A stretch of 41,112 nucleotides of DNA, taken from NCBI GenBank assembly GCA_965661265.1, contig CBFIDE010000016.1, forward strand, positions 1 through 41,112, written 5' to 3'. The translations under genes and the position numbers were made by a program. This stretch comes from CBFIDE01 sp965661265 (lineage in GTDB: Bacteria; Bacteroidota; Bacteroidia; Flavobacteriales; Schleiferiaceae). Below, one piece after another: positions 26,430 to 34,938 of the stretch. Below the pieces are notes generated by a model that worked only from the letters and a program-made list of their open reading frames with translations, was not told the DNA's origin and searched no databases. Each line of letters starts with the position of its first letter. The first letter of the stretch is position 1.

Positions 26430-28151
26430 ATGAGCGAGAAAGAGACGATAAAAAAGAGAGCCCTAGAATGGACATCTGACTTCTTTGATAAAGAAAGTAG
26501 AGAAGAAGTACTCAATTACATTAAAGAAGATGCTGAAGAGTTAACCGATGCTTTTTATAAGGATTTGGAGTTTGGGACAGGAGGAATGAGAGGAATTATG
26601 GGTCCTGGAACTAATAGGGTAAATAAATATACTCTAGGTGTAGCTACTCAGGCTCTTTCAAATTATGTCAAATCACAGTTCAGTAATGAAGAAAAGCTGA
26701 AGGTCGCCATTGCCTATGATAGTAGGCGTAATAGTAAAGAATTCTCTGAAATGATTGCTGGAGTACTTCAGTCTAATGGAATTGAGGCTCTTTTATTTGA
26801 AGATTTAAGACCTACTCCGGAACTTAGCTTTGCAATCCGAGAGTATGATTGTCAAGCTGGAATTGTAGTTACAGCTTCTCATAACCCGCCAGAATACAAT
26901 GGCTATAAAGTGTATTGGTCTGACGGAGGTCAAATAGTTCCGCCCCACGATAAGGCATTAATTACTGAAGTTCAATCATTAACTTATTCTGATGTTCATT
27001 TTCATGAGGGTGCTCCTGTTTATACCAGTTTAGGTAAAGAAACAGATGATGCTTATATAGAGGCTCTAAAAAAGCAGAGTTTTAGTAATAATGGAAAGGA
27101 CAGTTTTAAATTGGTCTTTACAAGCATTCATGGTACATCAATAGCATTAATGCCTCAGACATTAGAAGCATTAGGCTTTTTAAATTATAAAATTGTTGAA
27201 GAACAAGCAAATCCTGATGGAAACTTTCCAACAGTAAAGTCTCCTAATCCAGAAGAATCTGAGGCTCTATCAATGGCGGTGGATCTAGCAAATAAAGAAG
27301 GCTCTGATATGGTTATAGGTACAGATCCGGATGCAGATAGAGTTGGCATTGCTGTTCGGGACGATAAAAATGAGATGGTTCTTTTAAATGGAAATCAAGC
27401 AGCAACTGTTCTGATTGATTATTTATTGGAGCAATGGAAATTAAGAGGTAAATTAAATGGCAAGCAGTTTATTGGAAGAACTGTAGTGACCACGGAGCTT
27501 CTTGATAAGGTAGCTCAAGCTTATGGCGTTCAAACTAAAACTTGTCTTACAGGATTTAAATGGATTGCAGATTTAATTAGACAGTATGAGTCTGAGCTTG
27601 AGTTTGTTGGTGGTGGAGAAGAAAGCTATGGATATATGGTTGGAAGTTTCGTTAGAGATAAAGATGCAATTGGCTCAGCAGCACTATTGGCTGAAGCAGC
27701 GGCCTACGAGAAATCTAAAGGAAGTAGTTTCTTTAATCGATTATTAGATATCTATGTAAAACATGGACATTTTCATGAAAGTTTAGTTTCTAAGACTTTA
27801 AAAGGAAAATCTGGAGCTGAGAAAATTAAAAACATGATGGATGGTTTTAGAAGCAATCCGCCTATTTCATTAGCTGGCGAAAAGGTTACGCATATAGTTG
27901 ACTTTGATAAATCGTTGGTAACCAATATTGTTGAGTCAAATACTACAAGCTTACATTACCCTAAGAGTAATGTCATTCAATTAGTAACTGAGCAGGGAAG
28001 TAGAATAACAGCGCGTCCTTCTGGGACTGAACCAAAAATTAAGTTTTATTTTAGCCTAAATAGAGACTTGAAATCCAAAGATGAATACTACCAAAGTTTG
28101 GATATTCTTGGAACTAAAATTGATAAGATGAAGTTGGAATTAGGAATCTAA
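26430..28151 (+). CDS. Phospho-sugar mutase (phosphoglucomutase/phosphomannomutase)
   Basis: Alpha-D-phosphohexomutase that interconverts hexose 1- and 6-phosphates. 573 residues, as usual for the long bacterial phosphoglucomutase-type enzymes. All four domain signatures are present: the phosphoserine loop VTASHNPPEYNGYKVYW with S150, the metal loop GTDPDADRVGI, the sugar-binding loop GGGEESYGY and the phosphate-binding loop RPSGTEPKIKFYF. Glucose versus mannose preference cannot be read safely. The glycosyltransferase gene starts ten bases after the stop, so the two are probably an operon linking sugar-phosphate supply to glycan modification. Confidence 0.95.
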   Translation: MSEKETIKKRALEWTSDFFDKESREEVLNYIKEDAEELTDAFYKDLEFGTGGMRGIMGPGTNRVNKYTLGVATQALSNYVKSQFSNEEKLKVAIAYDSRRNSKEFSEMIAGVLQSNGIEALLFEDLRPTPELSFAIREYDCQAGIVVTASHNPPEYNGYKVYWSDGGQIVPPHDKALITEVQSLTYSDVHFHEGAPVYTSLGKETDDAYIEALKKQSFSNNGKDSFKLVFTSIHGTSIALMPQTLEALGFLNYKIVEEQANPDGNFPTVKSPNPEESEALSMAVDLANKEGSDMVIGTDPDADRVGIAVRDDKNEMVLLNGNQAATVLIDYLLEQWKLRGKLNGKQFIGRTVVTTELLDKVAQAYGVQTKTCLTGFKWIADLIRQYESELEFVGGGEESYGYMVGSFVRDKDAIGSAALLAEAAAYEKSKGSSFFNRLLDIYVKHGHFHESLVSKTLKGKSGAEKIKNMMDGFRSNPPISLAGEKVTHIVDFDKSLVTNIVESNTTSLHYPKSNVIQLVTEQGSRITARPSGTEPKIKFYFSLNRDLKSKDEYYQSLDILGTKIDKMKLELGI

Positions 28152-28161
28152 TAAGCAAAGT

Positions 28162-29859
28162 TTGAGTAATCTTTTTAAGGTATTAATTTTCTTAAGTCTT
28201 GGGCTAGTTTATTTCTTAGGTCTGTTCATTGTAATAATGGATGTGGACTCGGCTCAATACGCTAACATTAGCCTACAAATGGCTAAAAGCGGCGAATTCC
28301 TTCAAGTAAAAGCCAGAGGAATAGATTATCTTGACAAACCTCCATTGCTTTTTTGGATCAATGCGCTTTTCTTTAAACTATTAGGAGTTTCAAATTGGAG
28401 TTTTAAAATTGGTTCTTTTCTTTTCAGCATTTTAGGCGTCTATAGCACCTATAAATTAGGAAGCATTCTATATTCTAAAAAAGTTGGGTTTTGGGCAGGA
28501 TTAATCTTAGCCAGCAGTCAAGCCTTCATTTTGATAAATAATGATGTCCGTACTGATACTATGCTCGCTTCAGCTGTGGTATTCTCTATTTGGATGATCA
28601 TGGCTTGGCTTAAGAAAAATAGCTTCATTTATCTAATAGGTGCTTCTGTCGGAATAGCGTTAGCTATGCTGGCAAAAGGCCCAATTGGTTTAATGGTACC
28701 AGTTCTGGCTTTGAGTTCGTATTTTATTGGAAAGGGAGAATTTAGAAATTTCCTTAAGTGGGAATATCTATTAGTACTTGCAATGGTCTTTATACTAATC
28801 AGCCCAATGCTATACGGTCTGTATGAACAGTTTGATAAGCATCCTGAAAAGGAAGTAAGCATGATCACACCTAAAGGAATGAAAATTCAAACAGGCGTGA
28901 GTGGACTTAAGTTTTATTTCTGGACTCAAAGTTTTGGCAGAATTACAGGAGAAAATGTTTGGAAAAATGACTCTGGAATATTCTTCTTTATTCATAACTT
29001 CTTTTGGTCCTTTTTACCTTGGAGTTTATTGTTTGTAGGTGCATTATTTGGAAGATTGAAAAGCATATTCCAAAGCTATTACAAAGGCACTCCACTTCCT
29101 GAATTCCTTACTCCTCTTGGTTTCCTATTACCCTTTATTATACTTTCATTCTCAAGCTATAAATTACCTCATTATATATTTATTATTTACCCCCTTGCGG
29201 CGATTCTATTAGCCGATTGGCTGGTACGATTGAAAGAGATTAATTGGGTAAAAAGATACAAGGCATTAATGATTGCTCAGAGTTTTGTTCTAGTCCTTAG
29301 TATTTTTGTTAGCGGCTTGGTATATTTTATTTTCTTTCCCTTCAGCCCCTATTATTTAGTAGGCTTATCAATACTATTCTTCACTATTGCAACGTATTGC
29401 CTCTGGAAGTATAAAGAAAATGCCATTGGAATTGTGCTGGCCAGTGTCTTTGTAAGTGTAGGGACTAATGTTAGTTTAAATGGTAGATTCTACCCTGAAT
29501 TGATGAAGTATCAAGCTGGAAGTAGCTTGGCTCAAGAAATCCACAACTTAGATATTGATCCTTCCGAAATTCATTCAATCGGAGCTTTTAGTTTTAGCCT
29601 TGAATATTATTTAGGTGGTTTGGTTGAGACCAGTTCCATAGGTCTCCTGGACCAAAAGCTGGCTCTAGATTCAAATGCTCAACTATATGTGGTTAGCAGC
29701 CATGCTAGTTATTTAGCGTTGAAAAAAAGATTTAAAGTTGAGGAACTAGCCTCTGTAGAAAGCCATCCTGTCACCAGATTAAATATGTCGTTTTTAAATC
29801 CAGAGACTAGGCCTCAGTCACTAGATGACTATCATCTACTAAAAATCAGTAGTCTTTAG
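28162..29859 (+). CDS. ArnT/PMT-like polyprenyl-phosphate glycosyltransferase
   Basis: A multi-pass inner-membrane enzyme of the GT-C fold (GT39/GT83, PMT_2 type) that moves a sugar from a polyprenyl-phosphate donor to lipid A, a glycan or a protein on the periplasmic side. 565 residues with about 12 helices. The first external loop carries the acidic motif (MDVDSAQYANISLQM) and the LDKPPLLFWINALFF segment typical of ArnT-like proteins; a later loop holds FFWSFLPWSLLF and SYKLPHYIFIIYP. The start is a TTG, because no ATG precedes the first helix. Acceptor unknown. Confidence 0.88.
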   Translation: MSNLFKVLIFLSLGLVYFLGLFIVIMDVDSAQYANISLQMAKSGEFLQVKARGIDYLDKPPLLFWINALFFKLLGVSNWSFKIGSFLFSILGVYSTYKLGSILYSKKVGFWAGLILASSQAFILINNDVRTDTMLASAVVFSIWMIMAWLKKNSFIYLIGASVGIALAMLAKGPIGLMVPVLALSSYFIGKGEFRNFLKWEYLLVLAMVFILISPMLYGLYEQFDKHPEKEVSMITPKGMKIQTGVSGLKFYFWTQSFGRITGENVWKNDSGIFFFIHNFFWSFLPWSLLFVGALFGRLKSIFQSYYKGTPLPEFLTPLGFLLPFIILSFSSYKLPHYIFIIYPLAAILLADWLVRLKEINWVKRYKALMIAQSFVLVLSIFVSGLVYFIFFPFSPYYLVGLSILFFTIATYCLWKYKENAIGIVLASVFVSVGTNVSLNGRFYPELMKYQAGSSLAQEIHNLDIDPSEIHSIGAFSFSLEYYLGGLVETSSIGLLDQKLALDSNAQLYVVSSHASYLALKKRFKVEELASVESHPVTRLNMSFLNPETRPQSLDDYHLLKISSL

Positions 29860-29921
29860 TTTTGTCAATTATAAGACAATGGTATTTCTAACATTATTGT
29901 CTATTCGCTAAAATTATTATT

Positions 29922-31148
29922 ATGAAATTATTTAGTTTTATTCTGGGATCTATATTATTCCTCGCTTCCTGCTCAACAGAAGAGAAGATGGAAGATGTAG
30001 GAGATTTGAAAATTGGAAAATGGAGAGCTGGAATAAGCTTAAATGATAGTATCCAGACTAATTTCATTCTGACTATTCAGAAATCGGGAACTGATACAAT
30101 TATAAGTTTAAATAATGCCAATGAGATAATTTATTTGGACTTAAAACATGCAAAGGATTCTTTGATCCTGGAGGTTCCAGTATTTCCTAACTACTTGATA
30201 TTTAAAAGTGTTGATGATCGATTAACTGGCTATTTTGTAAATCCTGATGCAGATAATTATCGCCTTCCTTTTAGAGCTCAATTTGGAGATAGCCTTAGGT
30301 ACCCAACAAATACAGATGCTGAAGTTGATATAAGTGGAAATTGGGCTACTATGTTTAAAGTAAACAGCCCTAAACCTTCTAAAGCAATAGGGTATTTTAA
30401 TCAAGATGGAAACAGACTTTACAGTACTTTCATGACAGAAACTGGCGATTATAGATTCATAGAAGGATCCTTGAATGCTACATCTTTGGAAATGAGTGCT
30501 TTTGATGGCTCCCATCTCTATTATTTTAAGGCAGAAGTAAATGGAGATACGATCTATGGTGACTTCTATTCGGGAAGATCATATCATACTAATTGGAAGT
30601 CCTTTAAAAGTGACGAAGTCAAACTTAGAAACCCAAATGAATTGACTTATATTAAAAGAGAATATGATGGTTTTGATTTTAAATTTCCAATGCTCAATGG
30701 AGATAGTGTAAGTCTCAGTGATGATCGGTTTAAGGATAAGGCGGTAATTGTTCAAATCATGGGATCTTGGTGTCCTAATTGCATGGATGAAACAAGGTAT
30801 TTGAATGTGGTATATGATGATTATCACAACGATGGTCTGGAAATCGTTGGTTTAAGTTTTGAAAGAGTAAAATCTAAAGAAATCGCTGAAAAGCGAGTAG
30901 AGAAAATGATTAAAGATTTAAAGATTCAATATCCAATTTTAATGGCAGGGTATACAAGAGAAGATAAGGCTGAAGAGGCTTTGCCGATGCTGAACCATAT
31001 AATGAGCTTCCCAACTTCCGTTTATCTGGATAAAGATCATAATGTTGTTAAAATACACACTGGCTTTAGTGGCCAAGGAACTCCAAGCTTCGATAAATTT
31101 ATTATCGAAAATGATAGAACAATAAAAGCAATGATAGGCATTCAATAG
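29922..31148 (+). CDS. Lipoprotein with C-terminal TlpA-like thioredoxin domain
   Basis: 408 residues. A lipoprotein signal with lipobox LASC (C17) is followed by a large beta-rich N-terminal region (about 30-245) that I do not recognise. A thioredoxin fold of the TlpA/AhpC-TSA kind comes last (about 255-400), with active site WCPNC (C284 and C287) and the cis-proline segment SFPTSVYLD. This suggests a membrane-tethered periplasmic thiol-disulfide reductase, as in cytochrome c maturation or protein repair; the partner is unknown. The layout resembles Bacteroidota TlpA proteins with an N-terminal DUF4369-like region, but I cannot confirm that domain. Confidence 0.88.
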   Translation: MKLFSFILGSILFLASCSTEEKMEDVGDLKIGKWRAGISLNDSIQTNFILTIQKSGTDTIISLNNANEIIYLDLKHAKDSLILEVPVFPNYLIFKSVDDRLTGYFVNPDADNYRLPFRAQFGDSLRYPTNTDAEVDISGNWATMFKVNSPKPSKAIGYFNQDGNRLYSTFMTETGDYRFIEGSLNATSLEMSAFDGSHLYYFKAEVNGDTIYGDFYSGRSYHTNWKSFKSDEVKLRNPNELTYIKREYDGFDFKFPMLNGDSVSLSDDRFKDKAVIVQIMGSWCPNCMDETRYLNVVYDDYHNDGLEIVGLSFERVKSKEIAEKRVEKMIKDLKIQYPILMAGYTREDKAEEALPMLNHIMSFPTSVYLDKDHNVVKIHTGFSGQGTPSFDKFIIENDRTIKAMIGIQ

Positions 31149-31166
31149 TTTTTCTACTTATCAGGC

Positions 31167-31196
31167 TTGAAGATTTCTAATTAATTAAGAACTTTG
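31167..31196 (+). promoter_or_regulatory. Promoter of the 3-hydroxybutyryl-CoA dehydrogenase gene
   Basis: A TTG at 31167-31169 is followed after exactly 19 bases by GAACTTTG at 31189-31196, one mismatch from TAnnTTTG. This is the spacing of Bacteroidota sigma-A promoters and places the transcript start near 31202, ahead of the ATG at 31221. Confidence 0.5.
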
Positions 31197-31220
31197 GGCC
31201 TCAAACAAAGACCAAATTTT

Positions 31221-32105
31221 ATGAATATATCAGTAATAGGTGCAGGTACAATGGGAAATGGAATCGCTCATGTGTTTGCACAAAAAGGATTTAAGGTAAA
31301 CTTAATTGATGTTCAGCAGGCAAGCCTTGATAAAGGATTAGCTACTATTGGTAAAAATCTTGATCGCCAAATATCAAAGGGCTTAATCTCTGAAGAGGAT
31401 AAAGCATCTACTTTGGCCAATATTACAAGCCATATCGATTTAAAAACAGCAGTTGCACAATCTGATTTAGTTGTTGAAGCTGCAACTGAAAGAGTAGACC
31501 TGAAGTTGAAGATATTTGCTGATCTAGAAGAGTTTACTAAGCCTGATTGTATTCTAGCTTCCAATACGAGCTCAATCTCTATTACAAAGATTGCTGCAGT
31601 TACTAAAAGAGCTGATAAAGTAATTGGAATGCACTTTATGAATCCTGTACCAGTCATGAAATTGGTAGAGATTATTAGAGGCTACGCTACTTCTGACGAA
31701 ACTACTCAGACAATAATGGAACTTTCTACAAAATTAGGAAAGGTGCCGACAGAATGTAATGACTACCCTGGTTTTGTGGCCAATAGAATCTTGATGCCGA
31801 TGATTAACGAAGCTATAATTAGCTTGCATGAAGGAGTGGCAGGTGTTACGGAGATCGATACAATAATGAAGCTAGGAATGGCGCATCCAATGGGGCCGCT
31901 TCAACTGGCAGATTTTATTGGATTAGATGTGTGTTTGTCTATTCTGAACGTGCTTCATGATGGTTTTGGAAATCCAAAATATGCTCCATGTCCATTGTTG
32001 GTTAATATGGTAATGGCTGGTAAACTTGGAGCTAAATCAGGAGAAGGATTCTATGACTACAGTCAAGGACCTAAAAATGCAATTGTTAGCTCCCAATTTG
32101 CTTAA
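31221..32105 (+). CDS. hbd: 3-hydroxybutyryl-CoA dehydrogenase (3-hydroxyacyl-CoA dehydrogenase family)
   Basis: NAD(P)-dependent oxidation of 3-hydroxyacyl-CoA to 3-oxoacyl-CoA, or the reverse. 294 residues, single-function length. The N-terminal Rossmann fold has ISVIGAGTMGNGIAHVFAQ. Catalytic segments follow: ASNTSSISITKIA, the GMHFMNPVPVMKLVEII motif with the catalytic-type His, NDYPGFVANRILMPM, and the C-terminal AHPMGPLQLADFIGLD. The ATG at 31221 is chosen over an in-frame TTG at 31194 because the Rossmann strand begins right after it and the promoter box lies across the TTG. Confidence 0.94.
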   Translation: MNISVIGAGTMGNGIAHVFAQKGFKVNLIDVQQASLDKGLATIGKNLDRQISKGLISEEDKASTLANITSHIDLKTAVAQSDLVVEAATERVDLKLKIFADLEEFTKPDCILASNTSSISITKIAAVTKRADKVIGMHFMNPVPVMKLVEIIRGYATSDETTQTIMELSTKLGKVPTECNDYPGFVANRILMPMINEAIISLHEGVAGVTEIDTIMKLGMAHPMGPLQLADFIGLDVCLSILNVLHDGFGNPKYAPCPLLVNMVMAGKLGAKSGEGFYDYSQGPKNAIVSSQFA

Positions 32106-32194
32106 ACATATTTCCTTTTTTTTCTTCTGGATGTAATATAGGTTACAATTAAGCTCACCAAAGTAGCTGAAATTTGCAGTCTAAATATGAAGTA

Positions 32195-32794
32195 ATGGAA
32201 AGACAAGACGCAATAAATAATGGTCTAGAAAAATCTCAGGCTTACTCTGAATACAGACATTCTTTAGATCTACTTTTTGAAAAAGGTAGGACTACCGGTA
32301 ATAATCATTCTGAAAGCATGATGCATTATGCTAAAATGAACCTCCAAAGAATGGCTAGATGGGAGAAAAAATATGTTCCTAGTGAGGATGTAAAAGAGGT
32401 ATTTTCTAATCACTCCAATAAGGAAATTTGGCTAGCTATAACTGAAGGCTGGTGTGGTGACGCATCGCAGATTTTGCCTATTGTAGAGGCTTTGACTAAT
32501 GCTTCTTCTGAAATTGAATTCAGGACTGTTTTAAGAGATGAACATGAAGATTTAATGAATGAGTTTTTAACTAATGGTGCAAAGAGTATCCCTGTTATCT
32601 TAAGGTTGAATGCTGCTGATCATAGCCTTATTTCTTCTTGGGGTCCCAGACCAGAATCGGCGCAAGCTTTACTTTTAGAAGCTAAGAAGAATGATGTCCC
32701 CCATGATGTTTATATTCAAGATATCCATAAATGGTACGCCAGGAACAAAGGGGAAGAAATAGAAGCGGAGATGATAGACTTTTTAAAGGCCTAA
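32195..32794 (+). CDS. Thioredoxin-like family protein with single-Cys active site
   Basis: 199 residues, no signal peptide. The fold reads as thioredoxin-like: a helical N-terminal region, then EIWLAITEGWCGDASQILP with the active-site position, EFRTVLRDEHEDLMNEFL and the cis-proline region KSIPVILRL. The usual CxxC is reduced to C-G-D-A with only C87, so it cannot form the normal intramolecular disulfide and may act as a monothiol protein or non-redox adaptor. The start ATG 32195 is used; the in-frame TTG at 32174 adds seven residues of no clear value. It overlaps the convergent gene at 32783 by 12 bases. Confidence 0.85.
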   Translation: MERQDAINNGLEKSQAYSEYRHSLDLLFEKGRTTGNNHSESMMHYAKMNLQRMARWEKKYVPSEDVKEVFSNHSNKEIWLAITEGWCGDASQILPIVEALTNASSEIEFRTVLRDEHEDLMNEFLTNGAKSIPVILRLNAADHSLISSWGPRPESAQALLLEAKKNDVPHDVYIQDIHKWYARNKGEEIEAEMIDFLKA

Positions 32795-33031
32795 ATTTCT
32801 GTCTGCAGAGGCTTTATAATTCTTATACATAGTCTCAAATACAGAATTGGCTTGACCAAGAAATTCTTCGTCAAGCCATTTTTTTATTCCCTCAAGTCCA
32901 GCGGTTTGTTCTTTGTGTAGCTTATAGCATTGCTTCATAGGGCCAGCCTCTATTTCAATATAATAGTGGGCCTCAAGGGTATAAGCCGTAATTCTGTAGG
33001 TAGGATGTGGAATAGTATCTAGTAATCTCAT
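32783..33031 (-). CDS. Small conserved hypothetical protein
   Basis: 82 residues, cytosolic and basic to neutral. A beta-strand half (YRITAYTLEAHYYIEIEAG, residues 12-30) is followed by a helical half (GIKKWLDEEFLGQANSVFETMYKNYKAS). I recognise it as a small Cytophagales/Bacteroidota protein without known function. Convergent with the thioredoxin-like gene and divergent from the small frame at 33041. Confidence 0.75.
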   Translation of the reverse strand: MRLLDTIPHPTYRITAYTLEAHYYIEIEAGPMKQCYKLHKEQTAGLEGIKKWLDEEFLGQANSVFETMYKNYKASADRNLGL

Positions 33032-33040
33032 TCTTTATTT

Positions 33041-33175
33041 TTGCTTTTCGCGATTTTATTAGCTGCTGTTATTTTAATTGCTCATGGTAAAGTTAAAGGA
33101 ACCTTTGTACTTAAAGGTTTAAAGATTCCTATTAATCATGATTGGAACAAGAACTTAAAGAAGAATCTTTTTTAA
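33041..33175 (+). CDS. Possible small membrane protein (44 aa)
   Basis: A short frame from TTG 33041 to TAA 33173-33175. It reads one clean hydrophobic helix (LLFAILLAAVILIAHG) and then a basic tail (KVKGTFVLKGLKIPINHDW and NKNLKKNLF). The composition is that of a real single-helix inner-membrane peptide. TTG is the only standard start in frame, and a TATTTTTG promoter-like box (33036-33043) overlaps it, which weakens the case. It lies ten bases from the divergent gene at 33031 and 41 bases before the dienelactone-hydrolase-like gene. Confidence 0.35.
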   Translation: MLFAILLAAVILIAHGKVKGTFVLKGLKIPINHDWNKNLKKNLF

Positions 33176-33216
33176 TGCTTCCAATAAAAATGTAATTTTA
33201 TAAAAACTAGCAAAAG

Positions 33217-34047
33217 ATGAAGAAAATAACGCTCACTATATGCATCTCGTTAATATCTATAGGCTATGCTTTTTCGCAAAACTCTTGTTGTTCTAGCAGT
33301 AGCACTCAACAATTTGCAGCATTAGGGATAGATCAAGGGTTTAAAGAAGCCCATTTATATCCCAAGGAATATAAATTTAAAGGTGAGTTGGATACGATCT
33401 CTTTCAAAACTAAGAATGGCCAAAATGCCAGAGGCTTTATGATGAGAGCTGAAGTGCCTACCAATAAGTATTTATTTGTTTTTCACGAATGGTGGGGATT
33501 AAACGACAACATCAAAAGAGAGGCTGCTAAGTATTTTAAAGATCTAGACAGTTTTAATGTATTTATCATTGATCTGTATGATGGTAAAATTGCTACAGAT
33601 AGAGAAACAGCGGCAAAATATATGCAGTCTGCGGATGAGAATAGAATTAAAGATATTATTTCAAGTGCAATAAGCTATGTAGGAGGGGAGGCCAGAATAT
33701 CAACTATCGGATGGTGTTTTGGTGGTGGTTGGTCTCTGCAAGCAGCAATAATGGCAGGAGATCAGGCAAATGGTTGTGTTATGTTCTATGGAATGCCAGA
33801 GAAAAATGCTGAGAATATTGACCGCTTAAAGACCGATGTGCTAGGGATTTTTGCAAGTAAGGATGAGTGGATTAATGAATTTATAGTTGCTGATTTTGAG
33901 AAGTTAATGAAAGATCAGAAAAAGGAATTAAGTCTTATAACCTACAATGCAGAACATGCTTTTGCAAACCCATCCAATCCTAAATTTGATAAAGAATCTG
34001 CTAAGTCTGCCTATAGGACCAGTTTAAACTTTATTGATAAACATTAA
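33217..34047 (+). CDS. Exported dienelactone hydrolase-family protein
   Basis: Alpha/beta hydrolase of the dienelactone hydrolase family, 276 residues, which adds a signal peptide (1 to about 20, YAFSQ) to the usual length. The catalytic triad is visible: nucleophile C167 in GWCFGGGWS, D216 in ASKDEW and H247 in AEHAFANP. The HEWWGLNDNIKREA segment is the oxyanion-side motif. Right after the signal peptide is a vicinal cysteine pair followed by serines (NSCCSSSS), which I also remember from related Bacteroidota proteins. Substrate unknown; a periplasmic ester or thioester hydrolase is a reasonable guess. Dps and HMA genes follow on the same strand. Confidence 0.88.
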   Translation: MKKITLTICISLISIGYAFSQNSCCSSSSTQQFAALGIDQGFKEAHLYPKEYKFKGELDTISFKTKNGQNARGFMMRAEVPTNKYLFVFHEWWGLNDNIKREAAKYFKDLDSFNVFIIDLYDGKIATDRETAAKYMQSADENRIKDIISSAISYVGGEARISTIGWCFGGGWSLQAAIMAGDQANGCVMFYGMPEKNAENIDRLKTDVLGIFASKDEWINEFIVADFEKLMKDQKKELSLITYNAEHAFANPSNPKFDKESAKSAYRTSLNFIDKH

Positions 34048-34100
34048 CTAGCGAATCCTGTTGTATACATATATAACAATCTGAAAAACAATTAGATAAA

Positions 34101-34565
34101 ATGAATAGTATAGGACTATCACAAGAAAAATCAAATCAATTAGCAGAACAATTAAATAGATTGTTAGCGAATCAACAGCTGTATTATCAGAATCTAAGAG
34201 GCTTTCATTGGTTAATAACCGGTTCTGACTTTTTTCAACTTCATGTTAAATTTGAAGAAATGTATACTGAGGTTCAGGAATCTATTGATATGGTAGCAGA
34301 AAGAATTAGAACTTTAGAAGCGCACCCTTTACATACTTTCAGTGATTATTTAGCAAACTCTGAAATTAAAGAAGCAAAAGAGATCGCTAGCTCAACTGAA
34401 ATGGTTGAAATCGTTCTAGAGAACCTGAAAACTTTAATAAAGCTGGAAAGAAATATTCTTGAATCATCTGATGAATTGAATGATGAAGGAACTAACTCTT
34501 TAATGAGTGATTTTATCAGTGTTCAAGAAAAAGAGGTTTGGATGCTCAAGGCTTTCAATAAATAG
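34101..34565 (+). CDS. dps: Dps family DNA-binding/ferritin-like protein
   Basis: Mini-ferritin that forms a 12-subunit shell, oxidises Fe(II) with peroxide and protects DNA. 154 residues, normal. The intersubunit ferroxidase ligands are spaced as in other Dps proteins: H36, H48, E52, D63 and E67. The helix LYYQNLRGFHWLITG is the family signature. There is no long basic N-terminal tail, so DNA binding may be weak. It lies 15 bases upstream of the HMA-domain gene, so the two are likely co-transcribed. I see no OxyR or PerR gene here. Confidence 0.94.
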   Translation: MNSIGLSQEKSNQLAEQLNRLLANQQLYYQNLRGFHWLITGSDFFQLHVKFEEMYTEVQESIDMVAERIRTLEAHPLHTFSDYLANSEIKEAKEIASSTEMVEIVLENLKTLIKLERNILESSDELNDEGTNSLMSDFISVQEKEVWMLKAFNK

Positions 34566-34580
34566 ATTAAAAAGAATAAT

Positions 34581-34856
34581 ATGAGAACATTTGAAGTCAA
34601 TAATGTAAAGTGTGGTGGCTGTGCCGGCAGTCTAAAGAAATCCTTACTAAAAGATTTTGGTGCTGTAGAAGTTGATTTAACCACAGAGCCCAGGAAAATT
34701 AGTTTGGAAATTGAAGAGGATAGAATAGAGGCCTTAAAGCTGAAATTGAAATCCATGGGATATCCGCTTGTATCTGAACAGCTTACAGGAATTGAAAAAG
34801 CGGTAACCAATGCTAAGAGCTATGTTTCTTGTGCTATTGGAAAAATGAATCAATAG
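34581..34856 (+). CDS. Heavy-metal-associated (HMA) domain protein, copper-chaperone-like
   Basis: 91 residues with an HMA fold: strand MRTFEVNNVKCGGCAGSL, with metal-binding C11 and C14 in CGGC, helix LKKSLLKDFGAVEVDL, strand PRKISLEIEE, and helix ALKLKLKSMGYPLV. A C-terminal extension of about 22 residues contains a further Cys. It probably binds Cu(I) or another soft metal in the cytosol. It follows dps after 15 bases and ends at a strong terminator; the copper-type MbnP/MbnH operon begins 2 kb further on. Confidence 0.88.
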   Translation: MRTFEVNNVKCGGCAGSLKKSLLKDFGAVEVDLTTEPRKISLEIEEDRIEALKLKLKSMGYPLVSEQLTGIEKAVTNAKSYVSCAIGKMNQ

Positions 34857-34898
34857 TTCAAGACTGATTCAATTAAAAACAAAAATTAATTAGATAAA

Positions 34899-34938
34899 GC
34901 CTGAGTCTGTATTTATACAGACTCAGGCCCCTTTTTTT
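34899..34938 (+). terminator. Strong terminator between HMA gene and ABC-F gene
   Basis: A perfect 13-bp stem (GCCTGAGTCTGTA with its complement) and the loop TTTA are followed by CCCTTTTTTT. It ends the dps-HMA transcript and just touches the 3' end of the convergent ABC-F gene. Confidence 0.92.

Noticed and set aside
29863..29882. Small hairpin TTGTC...GACAA after the glycosyltransferase
   Set aside because: Only a 5-bp AT-rich stem with a large loop and no T tract; not convincing as a terminator.
31194..31220. TTG start of the 3-hydroxybutyryl-CoA dehydrogenase frame
   Set aside because: It overlaps the putative -7 box, and the Rossmann motif starts right after the ATG at 31221.
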